From: a bacterium
GTDB taxonomy: Bacteria > AUK180
Reading direction: 5' to 3'
Length of the DNA stretch: 10,068 nt
Assembly (NCBI GenBank): GCA_021162505.1
Contig: JAGGYO010000331.1
Location: 1-10,068, forward strand
Shown here: positions 1 to 6,611 of the stretch, in pieces
Layout of the letters: each line of letters opens with the position of its first letter
Numbering within the stretch: position 1 is the first letter of the stretch
Program-made: the position numbers and the translations under genes
The notes under the pieces: generated by a model
What the model saw: the letters and a program-made list of their open reading frames with translations, nothing else
Database searches by the model: none
What the model was told of the DNA's origin: nothing

Positions 1-106
1 ATACAAGACAATCATCAATAAGAAAAAGTTGGAAGATGATATAAATCCTAATAGATTAGGATTTATATCATCTTCCAACTTTTTCTTATTGATGATTGTC
101 TTGTAT
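1..106. repeat. Perfect 52-bp inverted repeat with a 2-base loop at the window edge
   Basis: Bases 1-52 are the exact reverse complement of bases 55-106, with only AG (53-54) between them. The right arm is ordinary hsdS coding sequence for the start of the second recognition domain; the left arm is the same DNA turned round. A mismatch-free arm inside coding DNA at the first base of the sequence is typical of a fold-back or chimeric read at a contig end. A genuine cruciform-forming palindrome extending beyond the window is possible but less likely. Confidence 0.95.
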
Positions 107-1317
107 TTCAGTTTGTGCACTTCCCACCCCTCTGGAATCTTTCCAATCCATTTAATGCCGGAATCCTTAAACCCCCTTTTATCCCCCTTTTCAGGGGGAA
201 ATTTATCTTTTACTTTTGTTTCGCCAGAGGGGACCCGATGCTTAATTTTTTCAAGTAAGTCATCTAAAACTTCTTTTGAATTATTTAGTATTTGAGTATT
301 AGTATAGCGTATTACTCTTATTTTATACTTATCCCAAAGTATTTCTGAGCGTGTTTTATCCTGTTCTTTTTGGTTATCATGATATTCTCCATCAATCTCA
401 ATTACCAGCCTCAATTCAGCACAATAAAAATCTGCAATAAATTTATCTAATGGTTTCTGTCGCGTAAATTTTAATCCTTTGAATTCTTTATTTTGTAAAA
501 ATTCCCACATCTTTTTTTCGGCAGGAGTTGGATTTTTTCTATTTTCTCTCGCCATATCTTTAAGTGAAGGATTATAAGGTATATACTTTAAATTGCCTTC
601 CTCGAGTGTCCCCGCAATTCCCCTCCCTGATAAGGGAGGGGTTAGGGGTGGGTTCAGGCCTTTTGTCACAGCATGATTTATTAAGGCGGTTCGCTTTTCT
701 TTCAGAAGTTCAATCAATCTTTTATCCTTCTCGATCAAAGCATCAATCTTGGCGGTTTTTTTATCCAGAAAGAATGCGATGGTGGTTTGGTCTTGTTTGT
801 TTTTGGGAATAGATATTTCAATATTTTTCACAATTGTAGAATTAAGATTATTTTGAGTGTTTGCATTTGAGAGAAGGATAATTGGTTCTTCTAAATTTTT
901 TAGGTAATATTTTAAAAAATTATTGTCTATTTTATTATTTGAAATTAAACCTAAAATTGCTTGGTTTGTTGTTGCATCAATCCCTAATGTGGAAACCTTA
1001 CCTAAAGAAGCGAATATAGAGTATATTAAAGTTCCTTTTTTCAAAATTCTTAATCTCTTATCAGCTAAACCTTCTTTTGTTATTTTTCTAGTAGTATATT
1101 TAACAATTTCTTTGTTTGTCATATCTCCAATTGTTACCCAGGGGATGCCTTCATCTCCATTTTGTACCCAAAATTTCTCACTATCAGAACTTGGAGTTCC
1201 ACCCGCAATAAACTCATTAACAATATGTTTCAACTTCCTCACTTTCCACCCCTCAGGAATCTCCCCAATCCATTGGATCCCGGAATCCTTGTATTTTGGA
1301 TATGGTTTGAGTTTCAT
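1..1317 (-). CDS. hsdS: Type I restriction-modification specificity subunit HsdS with an inserted DUF559 nuclease-like domain; 3' end missing
   Basis: HsdS chooses the DNA target of a type I HsdM/HsdR complex. The frame starts at ATG 1317, overlapping the TGA of the upstream gene as ATGA, and stays open for 439 codons to the window edge. Residues 10-31 (KDSGIQWIGEIPEGW...) open the first half; residues about 32-165 are the first target recognition domain (WVTIGDM, KKGTLIYSIFA, NTQNNLNST); residues 170-220 are the helical spacer (QDQTTIAFFLDKKTAKIDAL). Residues about 223-382 are an insert with a DUF559 domain (246-359). At 384-405 the half-repeat KDSGIKWIGKIPEGW returns and a second recognition domain begins. 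Codons left of position 55 read through an inverted copy of the preceding sequence, so residues after about 421 are probably not genuine. The half-gene architecture is clear; whether the full gene is intact cannot be judged. Confidence 0.9.
   Translation of the reverse strand, partial: MKLKPYPKYKDSGIQWIGEIPEGWKVRKLKHIVNEFIAGGTPSSDSEKFWVQNGDEGIPWVTIGDMTNKEIVKYTTRKITKEGLADKRLRILKKGTLIYSIFASLGKVSTLGIDATTNQAILGLISNNKIDNNFLKYYLKNLEEPIILLSNANTQNNLNSTIVKNIEISIPKNKQDQTTIAFFLDKKTAKIDALIEKDKRLIELLKEKRTALINHAVTKGLNPPLTPPLSGRGIAGTLEEGNLKYIPYNPSLKDMARENRKNPTPAEKKMWEFLQNKEFKGLKFTRQKPLDKFIADFYCAELRLVIEIDGEYHDNQKEQDKTRSEILWDKYKIRVIRYTNTQILNNSKEVLDDLLEKIKHRVPSGETKVKDKFPPEKGDKRGFKDSGIKWIGKIPEGWEVHKLKYKTIINKKKLEDDINPNLLGFISSSNFFLLMIVLY
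103..168 (-). repeat. Second copy of the HsdS half-repeat (first copy at 1225-1290)
   Basis: These bases encode KDSGIKWIGKIPEGWEVHKLKY and match 1225-1290 (KDSGIQWIGEIPEGWKVRKLKH) in both protein and much of the DNA. Such duplicated starts of the two recognition halves are normal for HsdS and provide homology for domain swapping by recombination. Part of this copy lies inside the terminal palindrome. Confidence 0.8.
182..199. repeat. G/C-rich hairpin flanking the DUF559 module (downstream side in the gene)
   Basis: TCCCCC (182-187) pairs with GGGGGA (194-199) around TTTTCA, with another C5 run at 172-176. It is read in frame in hsdS as KFPPEKGDKRG. Together with the hairpin at 620-641 it brackets the DUF559 domain. 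It lies inside the coding frame, so it is not taken as a terminator. Confidence 0.7.
620..641. repeat. G/C-rich hairpin flanking the DUF559 module (upstream side in the gene)
   Basis: CCCCTCCCT (620-628) pairs with AGGGAGGGG (633-641) around the loop GATA; GTTAGGGGTGGGTT follows. It is strikingly G/C-rich against its surroundings and is translated in hsdS as part of PPLTPPLSGRG. It looks like a REP-type dispersed palindrome captured in a reading frame. Confidence 0.8.
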
Positions 1318-2729
1318 CCTATCACTTCCCAGTGTCCGCCTTTAGCAGGTCCAACTCTTTTAATTATATTAAGATTTTTCAGTTTAGTGATATTGTTTCT
1401 TATATTCTTTTCATTGATGCCCACGATTTTAGATAATTCTTTCTGTGTAATGAAATTATTTTTCCTTATTTCAGCGACAATTCTTCTCTGATTTTTATTT
1501 AATTTTTCTAGGTCTTTTTCTAGGTCTTTTTCTAGGTCTTTTTCTATATATCTTTCATCAAAAAAGAACTCAATTCTGTAATAATCTGTTCCCTCAAAAA
1601 CAACAGGATCCTTTGTATAATAATGCCTCCAGCCATTAAACATCTTATCAAAGCCATAACCTGCGTTTTCAGCAAGATCAATCACCCTGAAAATGCGGGT
1701 GATAATGGGGTTGCGGGGCATAGAAATATCTCCTTTTCGTAATTCTTCATAAGGCTTAGGTAATGCCCCTGGATTTAAAAATTCTATCCTATTCAAAAAT
1801 ACCCTTATTCTTGGCTTCATAGGCGAAAAATAATCCGAGTGTATAAGTAAGTTAACAAGCGCCTCCCTTATTGCCTTAACCTGCGGCTGGTTTTCATCCC
1901 TGAAAGCTCCCTTCAATTTAAAAGGAATATCAATTTTTTTGATAATCCGCTCGTAAACGGCAAAAAAATACTCAAAGATATTGGGATAACCGGACAGACG
2001 AAACTCATACCGTTTCTGCGCATCTGCGTAGCTTGTGCCAAATATTTCAAGGTAATCAATTTTAAAATCTACGAAATATTTTCTGATTGAATCTTCTATT
2101 CCAAATACAAGAAGCCCTGCAAATGTAACTTTTTCATTTTCAAGCACCTGTATCTTTGCAAGAAACTCCTCATCCGAAAGCGAATTATAATGATGTTCAG
2201 GTTTTATGTTTTTTAGATAGGTTCTATATCGTCTTATGCTTTCCTGATTTAAGTTGTTTATAGTGAGTTCTGTTAGCTCTTTATCCTTTGTGCCAAAAGA
2301 GGTGTCGCGATATAGAGAATCAATTTCCTGCCAAGTCAATCGCTGGTCTCCGGAACCAGAACGGATAAATGAATTCTTAGCATTGTCAAAATAAACTGGT
2401 TTTTTTTGCGCAAGAGGAATATAAAAAGCTAAAACAGTTTTATCATTGAATGAATATTTTTTACATACAGGTTTAATCTTTCTATTAAATTTCCCACTTC
2501 TTAATACCGTTGTAAAATTCTGTTCTATCTTCTCCGGATTTTCAACCCCGATTATCTCATATTCTTTTTTATTTTTTCTTACGCCAAAAATTAACCATCC
2601 ACCAGCAGTATTGGAAAATGCAGAAACAGTTGCCCAACTGCTCTTTGGGATTTCTGATTTTGCCTCCTTAACTTCAAAATCTTCCCATTCGATATCCTCC
2701 AACCTTTCAATTAATTCAGATTTTTTCAT
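1314..2729 (-). CDS. AlbA_2 (Schlafen-type) ATPase-like regulator within the type I R-M operon
   Basis: The 471-residue protein has three visible parts. Residues about 15-130 form an AlbA_2/Schlafen domain (WEDFEVKEAKSE, TVSAFSNTAGGWLIFGV, FIRSGSGDQRLT). Residues about 270-390 resemble the GHKL/HATPase_c_4 domain often annotated as RecG-like (AIREALVNLLIHSDY, RIEFLNPGALPKP, RNPIITRIF, AENAGYGFDKM). The last 65 residues are a winged helix (ITQKELSKIVGINEKNIRNNITKL). Such proteins are usually called transcriptional regulators or ATP-binding proteins, and genes of this type often sit beside hsdM and hsdS; their exact role is unsettled. ATG at 2729 is preferred, sharing one base with the hsdM stop (TGATG); a TTG one codon upstream (2732) is possible. 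The 3' end overlaps the hsdS start, so translation is probably coupled. A linker between the ATPase-like part and the winged helix holds an EKDL repeat. Confidence 0.85.
   Translation of the reverse strand: MKKSELIERLEDIEWEDFEVKEAKSEIPKSSWATVSAFSNTAGGWLIFGVRKNKKEYEIIGVENPEKIEQNFTTVLRSGKFNRKIKPVCKKYSFNDKTVLAFYIPLAQKKPVYFDNAKNSFIRSGSGDQRLTWQEIDSLYRDTSFGTKDKELTELTINNLNQESIRRYRTYLKNIKPEHHYNSLSDEEFLAKIQVLENEKVTFAGLLVFGIEDSIRKYFVDFKIDYLEIFGTSYADAQKRYEFRLSGYPNIFEYFFAVYERIIKKIDIPFKLKGAFRDENQPQVKAIREALVNLLIHSDYFSPMKPRIRVFLNRIEFLNPGALPKPYEELRKGDISMPRNPIITRIFRVIDLAENAGYGFDKMFNGWRHYYTKDPVVFEGTDYYRIEFFFDERYIEKDLEKDLEKDLEKLNKNQRRIVAEIRKNNFITQKELSKIVGINEKNIRNNITKLKNLNIIKRVGPAKGGHWEVIG
1503..1546 (-). repeat. 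12-bp tandem repeat, 3.7 copies (EKDL repeat)
   Basis: TTTTTCTAGGTC is repeated exactly at 1503-1514, 1515-1526 and 1527-1538, followed by a partial copy. On the coding strand each unit reads E-K-D-L, giving an acidic/basic helical linker just before the C-terminal winged helix. Units of 12 bp change length without breaking the frame. Confidence 0.9.
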
Positions 2730-4801
2730 CAAAATTCCTCTTTCAAAAGCTCCTGAATTTCAGAAGTAACTTCTTTAATATCTTTTTCAATTTTTTCTAA
2801 TGATCTTGGCGGTTTGTATTCATAGAAATATTTTGTAAAATTAATCTCATAACCAACCTTATCCTTTTTTCTGTCCATCCAGGCATCCGAATAATATGGT
2901 TTTACCTCTTTTTTAAAATACTTTTTGATATTTTCTCCTAACGAAATTTTTTCAGAATCTCTTAAATTAGAATCGTGTTGTTTTTTACCTTTTCCATCCA
3001 ATACATAATCAGCCGAAGCATCATGCTCCGAAAGGACTAAAATGATATTTTTGATAAAATTAGGCTTCAGGTCAAAGTTCTTTAAAGTATTTTTGACTTT
3101 TATTTCAAACTTATCCCAATTTTTGTATAAATGATTTCCAATCTTCTTTAAGGCATTAATAATCTCTTTCTGCTTTTTCCTTCCCTCTTTCTCTTCTTTC
3201 AGCTTTTCTTCTATATTTTTTTTCTTACTCTCAGCCAATTTTGCAAAAGCTTTAACAGAATAAAGATTCTCAAACCTTTCTTCTGTGACTTGATAATTCA
3301 ACTGCAAAGGTCTTTCAACAATTACTTTTGTATAGCCAAATTCTTCATTATCAAATATCTTACAGTATTCATTTTTTTCAAAATTATTACATAACCCAAC
3401 AATCTTCTCAATATTTCCACTGGAAAGATAATTTCTTTTTTTTCCTAAACTTCTTCGCATTTTTTTAAAGAAAGAAGTGGCATTAATCAAATTAATCTTT
3501 CCTTTTCTCACAAGTGGTTTTTCATTTGTTAAAATCCAGATATATGTATTTATACCTGTATTGAAAAACAATTGATTTGGTAAAGCAATGATTGTTTCAA
3601 TAAAATCATTTTCAAATATCCATTTTCTTATATTACTTTCACCGCTTCCGGCATCACCGGTAAATAACGGTGATCCATTGGTAATAACTGCAATTTTGGA
3701 TTTTTCACCGTTAACTTTCATTTTTGATATCATATGTTGTAAGAACAATAGTTGTCCATCATTTATCCTTGGTAATCCTGCTCCAAATCTTCCTTCAAAC
3801 CCTCTTTCTGCTTCTTTTCTTACAGCATCTGCATCTTGCTCCCATTTAGTGCCATAAGGAGGATTGGAAATAATATAGTTAAATTTTAGATCTGAAAATA
3901 CATCATCAGAAAGAGTGCTTTTCGGTCCCATTATTTTATCCGATTCTCCACCCTTCATCAACATATCCGCTTTACAAATTGCATAAATTTCCTCATTTAT
4001 TTCCTGACCATAAAGCACCACGGTACTGTTTTTATTTACAGCCTTAATATATTCTTTTGCTGCTGTCAGCATGCCCCCTGTTCCGCAAGCCGGATCATAT
4101 ATGGTTCGTATAATATCTTTTTTTTTCAGGTTACCGTTATGCAAAAACACTAATTTTGCCATCAGTGCAACAACCTCTCTCGGTGTAAAATGCTCCCCGG
4201 CTTCCTCATTGGATTGTTCAGAAAATTTTCTTATCAATTCTTCAAATATCATTCCCATTTCATGATTAGAAACTTTGTCCGGATGTAAATCAATTTTTGT
4301 CTCAGAAAATTTTTTCATTAACAATAATAGTAAATTTTTCTCAGCCAAGTTTTTAACTTGGACTCTAATTTTAAAATTCTTAAAAATATCTTGCACCTCT
4401 ATACTGAAGCAGTCAAGATAATGATTCAAATTTTGCTCAATAGTTTCTGGGTCCTCCAAAAGAGTTTTGAAATCATATTTTGAATAATTATAAAATCCCA
4501 ATGATTCGCCATTTTCATCTGTTGAAGCACTATTTAATGCATATTCCAAATTATCAAATTGATTTTTATACCTGTCATAAGCTTTTAATACTTTGTGCTT
4601 GCTGTAACTTAAAACACTATCGAATCTTTTCAATACAATAAATGGTAAAATTACCTTTTGATATTCATTTCGTTTATAGGTTCCTCTTAATAAATCCGCT
4701 AAATCCCATATAAAACTGACTTTCTCTTGAAAATTCCCCATATTATCCTCTTGTTCTAATGGTTTATTAATCTTTATTCGTGCTTTCGCTTCTTTCGACA
4801 T
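2729..4801 (-). CDS. hsdM: Type I restriction-modification DNA methyltransferase subunit HsdM
   Basis: HsdM adds a methyl group to adenine N6 from S-adenosylmethionine at sites chosen by HsdS. The helical N-terminal domain (FQEKVSFIWDLADLLRGTYKRNEYQKVILPFIVLKRFD) is followed by GEHFTPREVV, SAM-binding motif I YDPACGTGGML (from Y235), YGQEINEEIYAICKADMLMKG, and catalytic motif IV NPPY (N313-Y316). The C-terminal third has a charged coiled coil (about 535-575) and the segment PYYSDAWMDRKKDKVGYEINFTKYFYEY seen in the longer (~690 residue) HsdM group. ATG 4801 has AGAGG ten bases upstream; ATG 4741 (residue 21), preceded by AGAGGATAAT, gives the usual family start MGNFQEKVSF. Either start may be used. 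All catalytic motifs are intact, so an active methylase is expected. HsdR is not in the window. Confidence 0.95.
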   Translation of the reverse strand: MSKEAKARIKINKPLEQEDNMGNFQEKVSFIWDLADLLRGTYKRNEYQKVILPFIVLKRFDSVLSYSKHKVLKAYDRYKNQFDNLEYALNSASTDENGESLGFYNYSKYDFKTLLEDPETIEQNLNHYLDCFSIEVQDIFKNFKIRVQVKNLAEKNLLLLLMKKFSETKIDLHPDKVSNHEMGMIFEELIRKFSEQSNEEAGEHFTPREVVALMAKLVFLHNGNLKKKDIIRTIYDPACGTGGMLTAAKEYIKAVNKNSTVVLYGQEINEEIYAICKADMLMKGGESDKIMGPKSTLSDDVFSDLKFNYIISNPPYGTKWEQDADAVRKEAERGFEGRFGAGLPRINDGQLLFLQHMISKMKVNGEKSKIAVITNGSPLFTGDAGSGESNIRKWIFENDFIETIIALPNQLFFNTGINTYIWILTNEKPLVRKGKINLINATSFFKKMRRSLGKKRNYLSSGNIEKIVGLCNNFEKNEYCKIFDNEEFGYTKVIVERPLQLNYQVTEERFENLYSVKAFAKLAESKKKNIEEKLKEEKEGRKKQKEIINALKKIGNHLYKNWDKFEIKVKNTLKNFDLKPNFIKNIILVLSEHDASADYVLDGKGKKQHDSNLRDSEKISLGENIKKYFKKEVKPYYSDAWMDRKKDKVGYEINFTKYFYEYKPPRSLEKIEKDIKEVTSEIQELLKEEF

Positions 4802-4837
4802 TATTTAAAAACCTCTATAGAAAAAAACATACAGTAT

Positions 4838-4865
4838 ATTATATCACTTATTTTTTTTATTTCAA
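4838..4865 (-). promoter_or_regulatory. Probable sigma70-type promoter of the hsdM operon
   Basis: On the minus strand TTGAAA (4865-4860) is separated by 16 bases from TATAAT (4843-4838), placing the start of transcription about 30 bases before ATG 4801. The A/T-rich spacer fits. No other comparable pair was seen between rhuM and hsdM. Confidence 0.6.
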
Positions 4866-4889
4866 GAGATTTTCATGTAATTTTACTAT

Positions 4890-4921
4890 TTGCGTATTTG
4901 CGCAATTGCGCAAATACGCAA
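4890..4921. promoter_or_regulatory. Perfect 32-bp palindrome upstream of the hsdM promoter; operator candidate
   Basis: The sequence equals its own reverse complement over 32 bases with no loop; its left half is TTGCGTATTTGCGCAA. It can be read as four 8-bp units (TTGCGTAT, TTGCGCAA, TTGCGCAA, ATACGCAA). It lies about 25 bases upstream of the -35 box and 110 bases beyond the rhuM stop. No T-run follows on either strand, so it is not a standard terminator. A site for a dimeric or tetrameric regulator is the simplest reading; the protein that binds it is unknown. Confidence 0.6.
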
Positions 4922-4947
4922 GTGACATAAGAAAAATGTTTAAGGGG

Positions 4948-4984
4948 AAAAAGAGGGACGGTGTTTTAAATTTGTTAAATTCTT
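4948..4984. repeat. 37-bp direct repeat, copy A
   Basis: It is identical to 5828-5864, in the same orientation and exactly 880 bases away, with core GAGGGACGGTGTTTTAAA. It lies between the hsdM promoter region and the rhuM remnant. Just beyond it an 8-bp unit GACGCTTT is repeated twice (5001-5016). Confidence 0.9.
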
Positions 4985-5031
4985 AAATCGGTACCAGGTT
5001 GACGCTTTGACGCTTTCAGTTCTTTTTTGCT

Positions 5032-5824
5032 TTATTTCTCTTTCAAATTATCCAAAATTTTAATAGAACTAATGTTGAGTTTTGAAAAAGCGAACCATTT
5101 TTTACCGAGATCTTTTAATGAAGCCCCAAAATGATAAACTTTTACATCATCAATTATTAGAAATCTATCATGAGATTTTTTAAATTCTTTTATTTGTATT
5201 TCTTCATATTGTGCATTATATTTTTCTAGGTCGAGTTTGATTTGTTTTGTGATCTTTTTTGTATAGATAATCGCTTTTACACTCTTTTTCCTTTTAGTAA
5301 ATAGAGTTAAGACCGTATCATCAATATAGTTATTTATCAAAATGATTTTTTTTTTTTGCAGAACGAATCAAATCTGATACAAATTTATAGGCATCAAAAA
5401 CTTGGCCGTCATAAAATACACCTTGTTTGGGCGGTAAATTAGTGTGGATTTGCAAATCAATGTTATTTACTTTTTCAGCCAAAGAATAAACAGTATTTTC
5501 AATGCGGTTCATTCGTTGATTAAGTGAATATCCTTTTAATAGATAATCTTTAAGAATTTTGTTTGCCCAAATACGAAACTGTGTACCGCGAATTGTATTA
5601 ACTCTATAACCAACCGAGATAATTACATCAAGGTTGTAATGGATAATATCCCTTTCAACCGTTCGGCTTCCTTCTTTACGAACTATTCGGAAATTCCGAA
5701 CAGTTGCCTTTTTATTAAGTTCTCCTGTTTGAAAAATATGTTTTATGTGTTCACTTATATTTGCTTTACTGCTTTCAAAAAGATCAACTATTTGAGCTTG
5801 TGTTAGCCAAATGGTTTCATCCTT
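5032..5824 (-). pseudogene. rhuM: RhuM-family gene with C-terminal phospholipase-D-like domain, 5'-truncated and frameshifted
   Basis: From codon AAG at 5824 the frame reads KDETIWLTQAQIVDLFESS, then FRIVRKEGSRTVERDIIHYN, SVGYRVNTIRGTQFRIWAN and LLKGYSLNQRMNRIE, which is the RhuM (virulence protein, KilA-N/ORF6N-like phage protein) pattern. The first 20-30 residues and start codon are missing: an in-frame TAA lies at 5846-5848, at the repeat junction, and no ATG lies between. After DLIRSAKKK the frame fails at a run of twelve T (5346-5357; A on the coding strand). One base fewer would continue into NNYIDDTVLTLFTKRKKSVKA and HDRFLIIDDVKVYHFGASLKDLG, an HKD-like motif, ending at 5032. Only two fragments could be translated (5512-5330 and 5340-5032). 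The frameshift might be a sequencing error; the lost 5' end is not easily explained that way. Family function is poorly known. Confidence 0.8.
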
Positions 5825-5827
5825 AAA

Positions 5828-5864
5828 AAAAAGAGGGACGGTGTTTTAAATTTGTTAAATTCTT
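5828..5864. repeat. 37-bp direct repeat, copy B, at the broken 5' end of rhuM
   Basis: It is an exact copy of 4948-4984. Recognisable RhuM coding begins within a few bases of its edge, so the repeat has replaced the rhuM start and promoter. The two copies bracket the whole rhuM remnant. Confidence 0.9.
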
Positions 5865-5991
5865 GAATAATGTAAATAATAATTTAATAGTACGATAGTT
5901 CCAATAATAGAATCAATTTAATAAATGAGATTCCTACAGAAACTTTGTTTCCTCTGAATGACCCCCAAAACGGGGTAAACTCCAAAGATAG

Positions 5992-6012
5992 ATTCCGTAT
6001 CAAGTACGGAAT
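5992..6012. repeat. ATTCC...GGAAT hairpin repeat, copy 1
   Basis: ATTCCGTA (5992-5999) pairs with TACGGAAT (6005-6012) around TCAAG and is followed by GAC. The form GATTCC-stem-loop-GGAATGAC matches a dispersed intergenic hairpin family known from many bacterial genomes. A second, different-stem copy is at 6357-6377. Confidence 0.65.
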
Positions 6013-6027
6013 GACAAAACATAAATT

Positions 6028-6315
6028 AAGAATTAAAGAAAATGGAATAACCACAGCACCAAGAAGGTGCTGGATATACCACAGAGCACTGAAGTATCAA
6101 TGAACAATGAAAGATGAAGAATTAAAGAAAATGGAATAACCACAACACCAAGAAGGTGCTGGATATACCACAGAGCACTGAAATATCAATGAACAATGAA
6201 TAATGAATAATGAAAGATGAAGAATTAAAGAAAATGGAATAACCACAGCACCAAGAAGGCGCTGGATATACCACAGAGCACTGAAATATCAATGAACAAT
6301 GAATAATGAAAGATG
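6028..6315. repeat. Three tandem units of about 89, 103 and 96 bp, each with an internal hairpin
   Basis: Units 6028-6116, 6117-6219 and 6220-6315 begin AAGAATTAAAG and share GGAATAACCACAGCACCAAG, GGATATACCACAGAGCACTG and ATCAATGAACAATGA. A truncated fourth start follows at 6316-6328. Length differences come mainly from the number of AATAATGA-type steps at each end. Within units, CAGCACC pairs with GGTGCTG around AAGAA; copies 2 and 3 each carry one unpaired substitution, so the stem is not being maintained. No start-stop frame runs through the array. Confidence 0.9.
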
Positions 6316-6356
6316 AAGAATTAAAGATAAAGAATTAAAGAAAATATAAATTCTGG

Positions 6357-6377
6357 ATTCCTGATCAGATCAGGAAT
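6357..6377. repeat. ATTCC...GGAAT hairpin repeat, copy 2
   Basis: ATTCCTGAT (6357-6365) pairs with ATCAGGAAT (6369-6377) around CAG, again preceded by GG and followed by GAC. The outer bases match the copy at 5992-6012 while the inner stem differs on both arms, as expected of a hairpin family. Confidence 0.65.
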
Positions 6378-6396
6378 GACATGAAGGAAGAATGAG

Positions 6397-6479
6397 ATTG
6401 CGAAGCTAAAATGCATATTGTGTCAGGACGCACCTAAACATCCGAGGTAACATCCCTAATACGGCTAACGCCTCGCAAT
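6397..6479. repeat. Small element with 10-bp terminal inverted repeats (MITE/REP-like)
   Basis: ATTGCGAAGC (6397-6406) and GCCTCGCAAT (6470-6479) are inverted repeats with one mismatch, enclosing about 63 bases and followed by GACGGG. The ends resemble the dispersed ATTGC...GCAATGAC repeats of many bacteria. It encodes nothing. Confidence 0.5.
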
Positions 6480-6611
6480 GACGGGAATCAATTTGAGATT
6501 TGAAATGCAAAGAAAAGAGAAATAAATAAAAAGCAATATTACAACTCAATAGAATTATATATTCTCTCTAACGGAAGATTATCTTCTTTTTAATATATAT
6601 TTGGAACACTA

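Larger units (their letters stand above)
172..651 (-). other. In-frame DUF559 (PD-(D/E)XK/Vsr-like) module between the two HsdS halves
   Basis: This segment lies where HsdS proteins normally pass straight from AVTKGLNP to KDSGIxWIG. HsdS residues 246-359 have the DUF559 pattern: YNPSLKDMAREN, NPTPAEKKMW, FKGLKFTRQKPLDKFIADFY, then VIEIDGEYHD and IRVIRYTN. Candidate catalytic residues are D296, E307, D309 and H313, with Q287 nearby, so the nuclease fold looks intact. DUF559 is usually a free-standing ORF of about 110-120 residues; here it has no start or stop of its own and is read through. A G/C-rich hairpin lies on each side, consistent with a mobile cassette that inserted without breaking the frame. 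Boundaries are estimated from where HsdS similarity stops and resumes. Confidence 0.75.
5865..6611. other. Gene-free intergenic region filled with decayed repeats
   Basis: No credible reading frame, tRNA or rRNA was seen on either strand. The region holds short hairpins at 5992-6012 and 6357-6377, a tandem array at 6028-6315, and a terminal-inverted-repeat element at 6397-6479. A 13-base palindrome GAAGATTATCTTC (6574-6586) followed by T's lies shortly before the right-hand promoter. The remainder is A/T-rich DNA without visible structure. Confidence 0.7.

Noticed and set aside
182..199. Rho-independent terminator
   Set aside because: The hairpin lies inside the continuous hsdS/DUF559 frame and is paired with a similar one at 620-641.
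29..295. Plus-strand reading frame starting in the terminal palindrome
   Set aside because: It is antisense to hsdS and begins in the fold-back region; the opposite strand has continuous HsdS/DUF559 similarity.
923..1491. Plus-strand frames across hsdS and the end of the AlbA_2 gene
   Set aside because: They are shadows of the minus-strand genes, without a ribosome binding site or recognisable sequence.
4890..4921. Terminator of the rhuM remnant
   Set aside because: The palindrome has no loop and no T-run follows it on the minus strand.
6028..6328. CRISPR array
   Set aside because: Units are tandem and too long, with no unique spacers and no cas genes nearby.
6574..6586. Terminator GAAGATTATCTTC followed by T's
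   Set aside because: The stem is short and A/T-rich with a one-base centre, too weak, and no gene on the plus strand ends before it.
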